Shown here piece by piece: positions 15,455 through 23,863 of a DNA stretch of 43,435 nt. Position 1 is the stretch's first letter. The number at the start of each line of letters is the position of its first letter. The notes under the pieces are model-generated. The model was not told where the DNA came from and did not search any database. It was given only the letters and a program-made list of their open reading frames with translations. This stretch comes from Haloimpatiens lingqiaonensis. GTDB taxonomy: Bacteria > Bacillota > Clostridia > Clostridiales > Clostridiaceae. Position numbers and translations under genes: made by a program. The stretch lies in the NCBI RefSeq assembly GCF_901447495.1, contig NZ_CABDWS010000021.1, positions 1 to 43,435 of the forward strand. The letters run 5' to 3'.

Positions 15455-16864
15455 ATGGAGAAATATAAGGTAATTTTTCAAGAGGAAAAAAGTAAGTATA
15501 CCCAGATATATATAAAAATAAAAAAACTTATAGAAACATCAAAAATTGAGGAGGGTGAGAAGTTACCCTCTATTAGAAAATTAGCTAGTTTTTTAGATGT
15601 GAATAATGTAACTGTAGTTAATGCTTATAAAAAATTAGAAGAAGAAGGATATGCTGTCCAAAAGATTGGCAGTGGTACCTATGCCAAAAAAAAGGATAAT
15701 GGAAGAGGATTTAGGAAAGAGTATGCAAAGGCTTTTAAAGCTGCTATGGATAATACTAAAGAAAAATATATAGATTTTACAGGAGAAGCTACTTGTGTAG
15801 ATTACTTTCCTGTAGATATTCTAAAGAAAGTAATAGATGAGGTTTTGGATAGGGATGGAGCTGAGGCACTGGTTTATCAAGAAACTCTAGGATATCACGG
15901 ACTTAGAAAAAGTATTAATCATTTCTTTTGGCAGGGAGCCTTAAATGATGAGGATATACTTGTAGTATCTGGAGCTCAGCAGGGTATAGATATAGTCACA
16001 AAGTCTATAGTGAATGTAAATGATAATGTAATAGTAGAAAAACCTACTTATAGTGGAGCATTATCTGTTTTTAAGTGGAGAAAAGCAAATATAATAGAAG
16101 TAAATATGCTTAAGGATGGCATAGATTTAGAACAATTGAAAAAGATTTTAAAATCACAGAAGATTAAATGCTTTTATGCCATGAGTTATTTTCAAAATCC
16201 AACAGGGACAAGTTATAGTATAGAAAAAAAGAAAAAAATATTAGAATATGCTGAGACTTATGATTTTTATATAATAGAAGATGATTATTTATCGGAGCTT
16301 ATATACAACAAGGATTTACAATATAAAAGTTTTAAGAGCTTGGATGTAAATGATAGGGTAATATATATAAAAAGTTTTTCTAAGATATTTTTACCGGGCA
16401 TAAGATTAGGTTACTTAGTTTCACCAGTAAGATTTATAGAAACCATAAAGAATTCAAAAATAAACACAGATATATCTACTTCCAGCTTAATGCAAAGAAC
16501 TTTGGATTTATACATTGAAAAGGGGTATTGGAAGGAGTATATAAATAAGCTCAATGAGATATATGTAAAAAAATATACTTTTGCAATGGAAAAAATAAAA
16601 GACATATTAAAAGATAAAGTTACTTTTAACGAGCCACAAGGTGGACTAAGCTTCTATTTAAAGATATCTGATAAGGTGAAAATGGACAGTATAAGTCTTT
16701 TTTATAAGTGTAAGGAGAAAAGTGTATTAATTACTCCAGGAGTGCTTTTTTATAAATTTCCTCATGAGGGGAAAAAGTATTTTAAATTGAGTTTTTCTCA
16801 AATATCCAATGAAGATTTTGAAAATGGACTTAAAGTAATAAATGATGTTTTAGTTTATAGTTAA
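15455..16864 (+). CDS. MocR/PdxR-type GntR regulator with aminotransferase domain
   Basis: The protein has 469 residues. The N-terminal winged-helix domain (about 10-75, IEEGEKLPSIRKLASFL then NNVTVVNAYKKLEEEGY) is GntR-like. It is fused to a fold-type I aminotransferase domain with YFQNPTGTSYS, EDDYLSE and the PLP lysine in SFSKIFLPGIRLGY (about Lys310). MocR proteins sense PLP or amino-acid derivatives and often regulate an adjacent gene; the obvious local candidate is the upstream nucleotidyltransferase. The start has a GGTGATT site. Confidence 0.9.
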   Translation: MEKYKVIFQEEKSKYTQIYIKIKKLIETSKIEEGEKLPSIRKLASFLDVNNVTVVNAYKKLEEEGYAVQKIGSGTYAKKKDNGRGFRKEYAKAFKAAMDNTKEKYIDFTGEATCVDYFPVDILKKVIDEVLDRDGAEALVYQETLGYHGLRKSINHFFWQGALNDEDILVVSGAQQGIDIVTKSIVNVNDNVIVEKPTYSGALSVFKWRKANIIEVNMLKDGIDLEQLKKILKSQKIKCFYAMSYFQNPTGTSYSIEKKKKILEYAETYDFYIIEDDYLSELIYNKDLQYKSFKSLDVNDRVIYIKSFSKIFLPGIRLGYLVSPVRFIETIKNSKINTDISTSSLMQRTLDLYIEKGYWKEYINKLNEIYVKKYTFAMEKIKDILKDKVTFNEPQGGLSFYLKISDKVKMDSISLFYKCKEKSVLITPGVLFYKFPHEGKKYFKLSFSQISNEDFENGLKVINDVLVYS

Positions 16865-16951
16865 AATGGATATATTAATAGGTGTAGATAAATATATAAA
16901 GGAATTTTAAGTAACTGTAATGCAATTTAAATATAAAAGTGAGATGAACAT

Positions 16952-17644
16952 GTGGTGAAAAAGAATTTATTGGACATAAATTGGAAAGAAATACAAAACT
17001 ATGATGATAAAGATATTTCTTATTTTCTTTTTTTAGAAGGTAAAGATGTGGAGGCCATTTCAAAAATAAGAAATTTAGACAAGGTAGTAGTGCAAAACCA
17101 CATAATAGAAGGTAAAATCAAATATAGATTTTTAGCTAAAAATTCAACTGTGGAGGAGCTTTTTATATCTATATATGAGGCAGGTAAAGAGGATAGAACA
17201 CTATTTTTAAAATTTGTAGATGGTAGGGCAAGAGAAGAGTTAATAAAATATATAAGGGAAAGTTATGCAGATATGTCCCCTAAAAACAAAGAAAAGGCAG
17301 TATGGATCCTAGGAGAACTAAGGGATGGGGTAGATGTTTTAAAAAAAGCATCAGTACACAAATTTGTTAGTATTAGAAGGCTTGCGGTATCTGCCATGGG
17401 CAAAGTAGAGCATGAGGAATGTGAAACCCCTTTAATTAGAGCACTAGAAGATGAGAATCCTCAAGTAGCTTTGTATGCAATAAAGGCCTTAAAAAAGTTA
17501 AGTAGTAATATGGCTTTACCTAAGATTAAAGCTTTGAAAAACAAATGGAATAAAGAGTATATAGCAAGAGCAGTAGAAGATTATATAAGTGCCATAGAGG
17601 AAGTTAAATCTTTAGAAGAAGACGAAGTTTTAGAAGAAGTGTAA
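16952..17644 (+). CDS. HEAT-repeat protein
   Basis: The protein has about 230 residues. The C-terminal half has HEAT/PBS-lyase-type repeats: KAVWILGELRDGVDVLKKA, IRRLAVSAMGKVEHEECETPLIRALEDENPQVALYAIKALKKL. Such repeats form helical scaffolds for protein-protein contact. The first half is charged and unassigned. The start is ambiguous: GTG at 16952 or 16955 with a weak AGTGAGATG site upstream. No membrane segment or signal is present. A strong terminator follows, and the partner is unknown. Confidence 0.75.
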   Translation: MVKKNLLDINWKEIQNYDDKDISYFLFLEGKDVEAISKIRNLDKVVVQNHIIEGKIKYRFLAKNSTVEELFISIYEAGKEDRTLFLKFVDGRAREELIKYIRESYADMSPKNKEKAVWILGELRDGVDVLKKASVHKFVSIRRLAVSAMGKVEHEECETPLIRALEDENPQVALYAIKALKKLSSNMALPKIKALKNKWNKEYIARAVEDYISAIEEVKSLEEDEVLEEV

Positions 17645-17698
17645 AAGTGTGCATTTTCATAGTATAATTTAATTATATTGAAATGCACACTTTTTTTG
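17643..17698 (+). terminator. Rho-independent terminator
   Basis: AAAGTGTGCATTT and AAATGCACACTTT arms flank an AT-rich loop of about 24 bases and are followed by TTTTTTT. Confidence 0.85.
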
Positions 17699-17719
17699 CA
17701 GTAAAGAGGAGATGATTAA

Positions 17720-18367
17720 ATGGGATATTTAACCATAAAACATAGGGAAGAAGAAAGATTTTATGAAAAAAAATCAGAGTTTATAGGATATGTAAAAAGA
17801 GTAGAAAGTGAAGAAGAGGCTAAGGAATTTATAGGCGACATAAAAAACATGCACAAACAGGCTACCCATAATGTATATGCATATGTAATAGGAGAAAATA
17901 TGGGTATACAAAGATATAGTGATGATGGGGAACCTCAAGGTACAGCGGGAATACCAGTTTTAGAAGTTATAAAGAAAAATAATGTATCTGATTGTGCTGT
18001 GGTAGTAACCAGATATTTTGGAGGAATTTTATTAGGTGCTGGAGGGCTTGTAAGGGCTTATTCAAAGGCAGCGTCCATGGCTATCCAAAAGGGTGGAATA
18101 GTGGAAAAGGTAAAAGGTATGCCAATAGAAGTGATTATAGATTATGATATGCTTGGAAAACTACAGTACACTTGTGAGCAAAATGCATGGTATATTGAAG
18201 AAATTATATATACAGATAAGGTAACCCTTTTATTTTATTTTGAAATAGACACAAAGGAACAATTTGAGAAAAGAATTATAGATATAACCGGTGGTAAAGT
18301 AATAATAGAGGAAAGAGATGAGAATATTTTCTTTAAAAAGGAAAATAGATTGTATTTAGTTTGCTAG
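17720..18367 (+). CDS. yigZ: YigZ/IMPACT family protein
   Basis: The protein has 215 residues. The N-terminal UPF0029/Impact domain is clear: FIGYVKRVESEEEA, then SDDGEPQGTAGIPVLEVI and VVVTRYFGGILLGAGGLVRAYSKAA, with a small C-terminal DUF1949-type domain. The cellular role is not firmly known; the eukaryotic relative IMPACT regulates GCN2. A GAGGAGATG site precedes the ATG. It is monocistronic between two hairpins. Confidence 0.92.
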   Translation: MGYLTIKHREEERFYEKKSEFIGYVKRVESEEEAKEFIGDIKNMHKQATHNVYAYVIGENMGIQRYSDDGEPQGTAGIPVLEVIKKNNVSDCAVVVTRYFGGILLGAGGLVRAYSKAASMAIQKGGIVEKVKGMPIEVIIDYDMLGKLQYTCEQNAWYIEEIIYTDKVTLLFYFEIDTKEQFEKRIIDITGGKVIIEERDENIFFKKENRLYLVC

Positions 18368-18483
18368 CTTGTAAATACTATATATTATTGGTTTACCAAG
18401 TAATCACATGCTAGTATAATAGTTTATTATAGAGTAAGAAATATGATAAAATATAATAAAAATTTAAAATAAGAGGAATACTA

Positions 18484-18520
18484 AAAACAGTTTACTAAAT
18501 TGAAAAATTAAACTGTTTTA
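18484..18520 (+). terminator. Probable terminator hairpin downstream of yigZ
   Basis: AAACAGTTT and AAACTGTTT arms flank an AT-rich loop and are followed by TAATT. The T run is weak, so confidence is moderate. The rest of the 344-base gap before fprA holds only the 40-bp repeats. Confidence 0.5.
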
Positions 18521-18576
18521 ATTAAAATTGCTAATCTTAGTTATATAATAGTTATTATTACTTGAAAATAAAAAAA

Positions 18577-18693
18577 CATAATGGTAATATAATACTATAT
18601 ATAGTAATAAATATACACAATGATAATATAAATACTATATATAATAATCAATATACGCAACGGTAATATAAATACTATGTATAATAAACAAGA
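18577..18693 (+). repeat. Imperfect 40-bp tandem repeat, three copies, upstream of the flavodiiron gene
   Basis: The anchor ATGGTAATATAA recurs at 18581, 18620 and 18660 in slightly varied form, giving periods of 39 and 40 bases. Each unit contains AATACTATATATAATAAT-like sequence with possible -10 hexamers and short palindromes. The array ends about 18 bases before the fprA start, so it lies in the promoter or leader region. Confidence 0.8.
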
Positions 18694-18711
18694 GATATTG
18701 GAGGTAATGAA

Positions 18712-19884
18712 ATGGGCGTAGAAAAAATAAAAGAAAATATATATTGGGTTGGAGTTAGAAATCCTGAGCTTAGAGTTTTTGATATAATAATGGAGACAAA
18801 AAAAGGCACTACATATAATGCATATTTAATAAATGATGAAAAAGTTGCCATAATTGATACAGTTAAAGATGGATACTATGACGAATTTTTAAGCAATATA
18901 AAGAGCGTTATAGGGGATAAAAAGGTAGATTATATAATAGTTCAACACACTGAATTAGATCATAGTGGTTCTTTAGTTAAGCTTATAAAGGATTTCCCAG
19001 AAGCAAAGGTTATAGGTTCAAAAGCAGCATTAACCTACAGTAAGGCAATAACTAATATGGACTTTAATGCTATGGATAAACCTGAGGAATTAAGCTTGGG
19101 CAAAACTACACTTCAATTTATTTATGCTCCAAATTTACACTGGCCAGATACTATGTTTACATATGCAAAGGAAGACAAGGTTTTGTTTACTTGTGACTTT
19201 TTAGGATGCCATTATTGTCCAAGTGGATGCATGACTGATGCTTGTACTGGGGACTATTTTGATGAAATGAAATATTATTTTGATGTTATAATGGGACCAT
19301 TTAAAAAATTTGTACTTGCAGGGTTGGATAAAATTAAAGATTTAGATTTTGAAATAGTAGCTCCAAGTCATGGACCTATACATGTAAATGATATAGAAAG
19401 ATATTTGAATTTGTATAAGGGGTGGGCTACAGTAGAAGCTCCAAAGGAAAAAGGTGTTCCTATATTCTATATTTCAGCTTATGGAAATACAGAAAAAATG
19501 GCTAAATACTTCCAAGATAAATTAGTGGAAAAAGGAATTAATGGGGAAGTATTTGAAATAACCTCAACAGATATGAATAAAATGGTAGATATGATTGAAA
19601 AAGCTCCTGGATTTATGATAGGATCACCAACAATAAATCAAGATGCTGTTAAACCAGCTTGGGATTTATTATCCCTTGTATCACCTATAGTAAATAGAGG
19701 CAAAGTAGCAGCAGCCTTTGGTTCTTACGGATGGAGTGGTGAAGGTGTACCTATGCTTACTGAAAGAATGAAAAGTTTAAAATTAAAAGTAGTAGAATCA
19801 GGATATAAAGTAAACTTTGTACCTGGAGAAGAAGATTATACTAGAGCTGATGAATTTATAAACAAATTTATAGAACTTTTATAA
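18712..19884 (+). CDS. fprA: Flavodiiron protein (FprA-type O2/NO reductase)
   Basis: Flavodiiron proteins reduce O2 to water (or NO to N2O) and protect anaerobes. The protein has 390 residues. The N-terminal metallo-beta-lactamase-like domain carries the diiron ligands His79, Glu81, Asp83 and His84 (HTELDHSG), with His143, Asp162 and His220 further on. The C-terminal flavodoxin domain starts near 250 ([11 protein letters not shown]). No rubredoxin domain is fused. A GGAGG site precedes the ATG. The codon use looks adapted to high expression. An array of 40-bp repeats lies upstream. Confidence 0.95.
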   Translation: MGVEKIKENIYWVGVRNPELRVFDIIMETKKGTTYNAYLINDEKVAIIDTVKDGYYDEFLSNIKSVIGDKKVDYIIVQHTELDHSGSLVKLIKDFPEAKVIGSKAALTYSKAITNMDFNAMDKPEELSLGKTTLQFIYAPNLHWPDTMFTYAKEDKVLFTCDFLGCHYCPSGCMTDACTGDYFDEMKYYFDVIMGPFKKFVLAGLDKIKDLDFEIVAPSHGPIHVNDIERYLNLYKGWATVEAPKEKGVPIFYISAYGNTEKMAKYFQDKLVEKGINGEVFEITSTDMNKMVDMIEKAPGFMIGSPTINQDAVKPAWDLLSLVSPIVNRGKVAAAFGSYGWSGEGVPMLTERMKSLKLKVVESGYKVNFVPGEEDYTRADEFINKFIELL

Positions 19885-19904
19885 TTGCTAAGAATTTAGT
19901 AGAA

Positions 19905-19961
19905 AATAAGCCCTAAAAACTCGCATATGTTTTATACACATAGAGTTTTAGGGCTTAAAAA
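19905..19961. terminator. Terminator between convergent fprA and arginase genes
   Basis: TAAGCCCTAAAAACTC and GAGTTTTAGGGCTTA are perfect or near-perfect arms with a loop of about 20 bases. The T run is better on the minus strand (arginase side), but the hairpin can serve both convergent genes. Confidence 0.8.
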
Positions 19962-19970
19962 TTAGGCAGG

Positions 19971-20867
19971 CTAGAGATGCTCTGAAATCCAGTCAATCAA
20001 ATCTAAACATAGGTTTAGTGTTTTATCTGATGAATCTAATTTAGTATTTAGTTCCACAAAATCTAGAGAACAAACTAGCTTAGTTTCTAACAAGGATTTT
20101 AGGGCATATTTACCTTCAGAAATATTTATACCATCTCCTACAGGTGTTCCTGTGCCTGGCACTAAATTTGAATCAAGACAATCTATGTCAAAGCTTAAAT
20201 GAACCGCATCTATATCTTTAGCTTTTAGTTTATCAATTACATCTTTCATTATAGCTTCTATGCCTAACTCTTTTATATTATTTGTAGAATATAAATTTAT
20301 CTTATTATCTTTGATAATTTTAGTTTCTCCTTCATCTAAATCTCTAGCAGCTATTAAAAATACATTTTCAGGGTCTACATTTACTCCATGATAATATAAG
20401 CTTGTTAAATTCTCATGACCTATTCCCATAGCTGCAGCTAAAGGCATGCCGTGAATATTTCCAGAAGGAGTTGTTTCATGAGTATTAATATCTCCATGGG
20501 CATCAATCCAAACTACTGCTAATTTAGAATATTTTCTGTTCACACCTTTTAAGCTTCCAAGTCCAAGGGCATGATCTCCACCAATAACTAAAGGAAAGTT
20601 TCCTGAGCTAATAGAGGTGTATACTTGATGTGCTAAATTTTTATTAACATCTACAATTTCTTTTAAGTATTTCATTTTGCTATGCTCAGCATACTTGTCT
20701 TCTTCAGAAACTTCAGGAACATATATATTTCCCATATCATAGACATTATGATTATGATTTTCGATAATTTTAATAATACCATTTTCTCTTAATTTATTAG
20801 GGGATAAGTCTACACCTTTTCTATCACAACCATAGAATAAAGGAACTCCTATAACGTTTATGTTCAT
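19971..20867 (-). CDS. rocF: Arginase
   Basis: Arginase hydrolyses arginine to ornithine and urea using a binuclear manganese centre. It has about 298 residues. The metal ligands are visible: GGDH (His99), D122-A-H124-G-D126, and SFD227-I-D229. THETTPSGNIHGMP and PGTGTPVGDGI are typical of arginase rather than agmatinase. The ATG at 20867 has GGAGG about eight bases upstream; an ATG 39 bases earlier lacks a site. Ornithine could feed putrescine and, through SpeE, spermidine. Confidence 0.92.
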   Translation of the reverse strand: MNINVIGVPLFYGCDRKGVDLSPNKLRENGIIKIIENHNHNVYDMGNIYVPEVSEEDKYAEHSKMKYLKEIVDVNKNLAHQVYTSISSGNFPLVIGGDHALGLGSLKGVNRKYSKLAVVWIDAHGDINTHETTPSGNIHGMPLAAAMGIGHENLTSLYYHGVNVDPENVFLIAARDLDEGETKIIKDNKINLYSTNNIKELGIEAIMKDVIDKLKAKDIDAVHLSFDIDCLDSNLVPGTGTPVGDGINISEGKYALKSLLETKLVCSLDFVELNTKLDSSDKTLNLCLDLIDWISEHL

Positions 20868-21010
20868 TTTGCATACCTCCAAAAAATTTTTTTGTACAAA
20901 AATCAATTATACATTAAATCAAAAAAGATTTTAACTACTTTGGAAAAATGCAAATAATTAAAAAGAACTTAAAAATTCAGTCAATTATTATTGGAAACAA
21001 TCATATACTA

Positions 21011-21038
21011 TTGTATATAAATTTTAAAATGATATAAT
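21011..21038 (+). promoter_or_regulatory. Sigma-A-type promoter of the 6S RNA gene
   Basis: TTGTAT (21011-21016) and TATAAT (21033-21038) are separated by 16 bases. The predicted start is near 21045, a few bases before the closing stem of the 6S RNA. Confidence 0.7.
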
Positions 21039-21044
21039 ATATGT

Positions 21045-21277
21045 AAAGATAAAAGTTATCCTGATGTGTTCGCAAGACTTATTGGTTCAACCGACACAAT
21101 AGAAAAGGGATTTTCAAAATCTTTAAGGATATGGAGAATTTAATATTTTATTAAATTTTGATAGAATTAAGGTGCGAAAAGCCCACCTGGTATAAAGCCG
21201 GGTGTGTACTGTAAGTTAAACGGCATGTTGGGAAACTTATTAAATGTAATCAAGAGCCTCTTTAGAGGCTCTTATAA
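21045..21277 (+). ncRNA. ssrS: 6S RNA
   Basis: 6S RNA mimics an open promoter and sequesters housekeeping RNA polymerase in stationary phase. The 5' part AAGTTATCCTGATGTG then TTCGCAAG closely resembles the known 6S pattern (in E. coli GATGTTCGCAAG). The 3' part CGGCATGTTGGGAAACTT closes the long helix (AAGTT/AACTT and neighbouring pairs). The promoter just upstream and the terminator just downstream delimit the gene. It lies in a gap between two minus-strand genes. The exact ends are estimated. Confidence 0.85.
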
Positions 21278-21286
21278 TTTTATTTT
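21251..21286 (+). terminator. Terminator of the 6S RNA gene
   Basis: AAGAGCCTC, a TTTA loop and GAGGCTCTT are followed by ATAATTTTATTTT. The hairpin abuts the end of mtnP on the other strand. Confidence 0.85.
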
Positions 21287-22068
21287 AGAGAATTTAATTC
21301 GTTTAATGAGTTTTTACATGTGCAATTCCAATTAGCTAATTCTATATGATCTAAAAAATATCCTAAAACCTTTTTTAGTGTCCCCATCATTTTATTCATG
21401 TTTTCACTTACTTCTTTGTGGGTTAATGAATTATTTGATATTCCAGCAGCGTAGTTAGTTACAAGCGCTATAGTTGCATAACATAAGGAGGCTTCTCTTG
21501 CAAGAATTACTTCTGGTACATTAGTCATACCTACCACATCACCACCAAGCATTTTATACATGTTGATTTCAGCAGGAGTTTCAAATCTAGGCCCTTCAGT
21601 GCAAATATAAGTACCCTTTTGAACTACAGGGACATTAAAAGCATTAAAAGCATTTATAAGTCTATTTCTTATTTCATTGCAATAGGGCTCTGTCATATCT
21701 ACGTGCACAACGCCAGCTCCTTCTTCATCAAAAAAAGAATAGCTTCTGTTTTTGGTAAAATCCATAAAGTCACTAAGTAATACAAAATCTCCAACGCCAC
21801 AGTTATTAATACCTCCCACAGCAGCAGTAGAGATAATTAGATCTACATTTAATTCTTTCAATGCGGATATAATACCTTTGTAATTTACATTAGAAGGTAT
21901 TAATTTATGACCAGAGGAATGTCTTTCTATAAAAAAAACTTCTTTATCATTTCTATTACCTTTTAAATAGGATATTTCACCATATTTAGTGTGGATGTGG
22001 TGATTCATTGTATTTTCAATAAATGAACTATCGTAAACGCCTGTGCCGCCTATTATACCTATCTTCAT
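21280..22068 (-). CDS. mtnP: S-methyl-5'-thioadenosine phosphorylase
   Basis: This enzyme cleaves methylthioadenosine with phosphate to adenine and methylthioribose-1-phosphate. It has about 262 residues from MKIGIIGGTGVYD. Family blocks are ERHSSGHKLIPSNVNYKG, TAAVGGINNCGVGDFVLLSDFMDFTKNR and EGPRFETPAEINMYKMLGGDVVGMTNVPE. The ATG at 22068 fits the family N-terminus, although the purine-rich AAAGGGGGAAG lies rather far (about 23 bases) upstream; an ATG at 22122 has no site. The phosphorylase could instead favour other 6-oxo or 6-amino purine nucleosides. Confidence 0.88.
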   Translation of the reverse strand: MKIGIIGGTGVYDSSFIENTMNHHIHTKYGEISYLKGNRNDKEVFFIERHSSGHKLIPSNVNYKGIISALKELNVDLIISTAAVGGINNCGVGDFVLLSDFMDFTKNRSYSFFDEEGAGVVHVDMTEPYCNEIRNRLINAFNAFNVPVVQKGTYICTEGPRFETPAEINMYKMLGGDVVGMTNVPEVILAREASLCYATIALVTNYAAGISNNSLTHKEVSENMNKMMGTLKKVLGYFLDHIELANWNCTCKNSLNELNSLK

Positions 22069-22306
22069 ATATACGTGGTTATCCCACTTCCCCCTTTCAA
22101 TTAACAAATAAAATATATTCATACTTTAATATTCTACATTGGAGTTTTGTAACCTTTAAATAAAAAAACTTTTCATTATAATTTAAACTTTGATATAATA
22201 TACTATGTAGAGATATACATGAAGTAAATTTTATTATCTATGTTGTTTTACTTACATTTAAATATATGGTATCGTAAGTAGAATTTTGGTGAAGATTAGT
22301 TAATAT

Positions 22307-22478
22307 TTCAACTTTTCAAGTTATAAAATAAAAAATTTCAAGGTAAGTAATACTTAATTAGATATTAGGTACTAGGTGCTAAAATAAAAAATTGTAGGTG
22401 AGTAATACTCTTTACTTTCTACTTATTATTTCTTACTTTGTATAGTGTAAAACTTAAAATTTATATGCGAAAGTTGAG
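22307..22478. repeat. MITE-like element, family 1, copy e
   Basis: The left end TTCAACTTTTCAAGTTATAA and right end TTTATATGCGAAAGTTGAGTT are the family 1 ends. Inside are AGGTAAGTAATAC, TAGGTGAGTAATACTC, CTTACTTTGTATAGTG-type blocks as in copy a. The right end abuts the leader of the following small gene. The gap from mtnP to that gene otherwise holds no feature I recognise. Confidence 0.75.
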
Positions 22479-22525
22479 TTAATATGTATCTGAGATTAAT
22501 AAAATGTGTTATGGGAGGATATAAT

Positions 22526-22702
22526 ATGAGCATGGAAGAATTAATAGGAAGAATTAATTTTTTATATAAAAAGAGTAATGTAGAAGGTCTTACTCCAGAG
22601 GAAAAACTAGAACAACAGGAATTAAGGGAAGAGTATATTGGAATAATAAAAGGCAATTTTAGGGCTCAACTTAATACCTTGAAAAAAGTTTCCTGTAGGT
22701 AG
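22526..22702 (+). CDS. DUF896 / YnzC family protein
   Basis: This small cytosolic protein has 58 residues and is helical. The pattern EELIGRINFLYKK, EGLTPEEKLEQQELREEY, GNFRAQL is characteristic of the YnzC family, whose Bacillus member is encoded next to SOS genes; its function is unresolved. I chose the ATG at 22526 because GGGAGG lies eight bases upstream. It starts shortly after family 1 copy e and is followed 33 bases later by hprK. Confidence 0.88.
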   Translation: MSMEELIGRINFLYKKSNVEGLTPEEKLEQQELREEYIGIIKGNFRAQLNTLKKVSCR

Positions 22703-22734
22703 CAATTTTAATAATACAAGAAAGGAAAATATAT

Positions 22735-23640
22735 ATGGGGGTACAAGTAGAAGAAATAATAGAAGAACTAGGATTAGAAGTTTTAGTTAGAGGAAAAGAT
22801 AATGTAAATATAGATATAAGCGATATAAACAGACCAGGTCTTCAGTTTTCTGGATTTTATAATTATTTTGCCAATAAAAGAGTTCAAGTAGTAGGCATGG
22901 CGGAATGGAGCTTTTTGGATGCCATGTCTGTGGAACTTAGGAAAAAAAGATTAAAAAAATTTTTTCAGTTTGAAACACCCTGTGTTATAATTACAAGAAA
23001 TCAAGAACCCCATGAGGAACTTATAGAAAATGCCCAAAAAAGTAATACATGGGTTTTAAGGACAGATAATATATCCACAAGATTTATAAGTAAATTAATG
23101 GGATATTTGGATGATAAATTAGCTCCAGACACAAGAGTACATGGAGTTTTAGTAGATGTGTATGGTATAGGAATTCTTATAACTGGAGAAAGTGGTATTG
23201 GCAAAAGTGAAACTGCATTAGAACTTATTAAAAGAGGACATAGATTAGTTGCAGATGATGCAGTGGATATAAAAGCTATTGATGGAAAGTTAAAGGCATC
23301 ATCTCCTTTTATAACTCAAGGAATGCTTGAAGTTAGGGGGATGGGCATAATAGATGTACCAGCACTTTATGGTTTAAGTTCTGTATTAGAAAACAAAACA
23401 ATACATTTAATAATTAATTTTGAACAGTGGAAAGAAGGAAAACATTATGACAGACTTGGACTAGATAAAGATTATACAAATATATTGGGGGTTGATGTAA
23501 GAAAACTTACTATACCTATAAGACCAGGAAGAAATATAGCAGTTATTATAGAGGCAGCAGCAGTTAATTTTAGATATAGCTTAAATTCAAAAGAAACTCC
23601 GGTAGATACCATAGAAAAAAGAATGGACATGAAAAAGTAA
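22735..23640 (+). CDS. hprK: HPr kinase/phosphorylase
   Basis: HprK phosphorylates HPr at its regulatory serine (and reverses this), controlling carbon catabolite repression in Firmicutes. It has 301 residues. The catalytic His136 region (TRVHGVLVDVYGIG), Walker A GESGIGKS (151-158), DDAV and the signature LEVRGMGIIDVP are all present. The length is normal. It is 33 bases downstream of the YnzC-like gene and may be co-transcribed with it. Confidence 0.95.
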   Translation: MGVQVEEIIEELGLEVLVRGKDNVNIDISDINRPGLQFSGFYNYFANKRVQVVGMAEWSFLDAMSVELRKKRLKKFFQFETPCVIITRNQEPHEELIENAQKSNTWVLRTDNISTRFISKLMGYLDDKLAPDTRVHGVLVDVYGIGILITGESGIGKSETALELIKRGHRLVADDAVDIKAIDGKLKASSPFITQGMLEVRGMGIIDVPALYGLSSVLENKTIHLIINFEQWKEGKHYDRLGLDKDYTNILGVDVRKLTIPIRPGRNIAVIIEAAAVNFRYSLNSKETPVDTIEKRMDMKK

Positions 23641-23667
23641 ATGCTATAAAATTGTGTTAGAATATAA

Positions 23668-23758
23668 TTAGTAAATCATTAAATTAATAAATCATTAAAT
23701 TAATAGAATATTGGATTAAGGACTATTAATTTGGTAGATTATTAAATTAATCCATTAT
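23668..23758. repeat. AT-rich direct repeats between hprK and the aminopeptidase gene
   Basis: AAATCATTAAATTAAT occurs twice in tandem near 23673-23705, with related AGATTATTAAATTAAT near 23733. It is followed by a small AAAATACAAA/TTTGTATTTT inverted repeat near 23780 in the promoter region of the next gene. No coding content is present. Confidence 0.6.
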
Positions 23759-23863
23759 TAAATATAATATTGCGAGTAAAATACAAAAAAACATATTTGT
23801 ATTTTATTATATAATTTAGTACAATGTATATATGAATTAAAATTTTCATAGGGGGGAGAAAAA

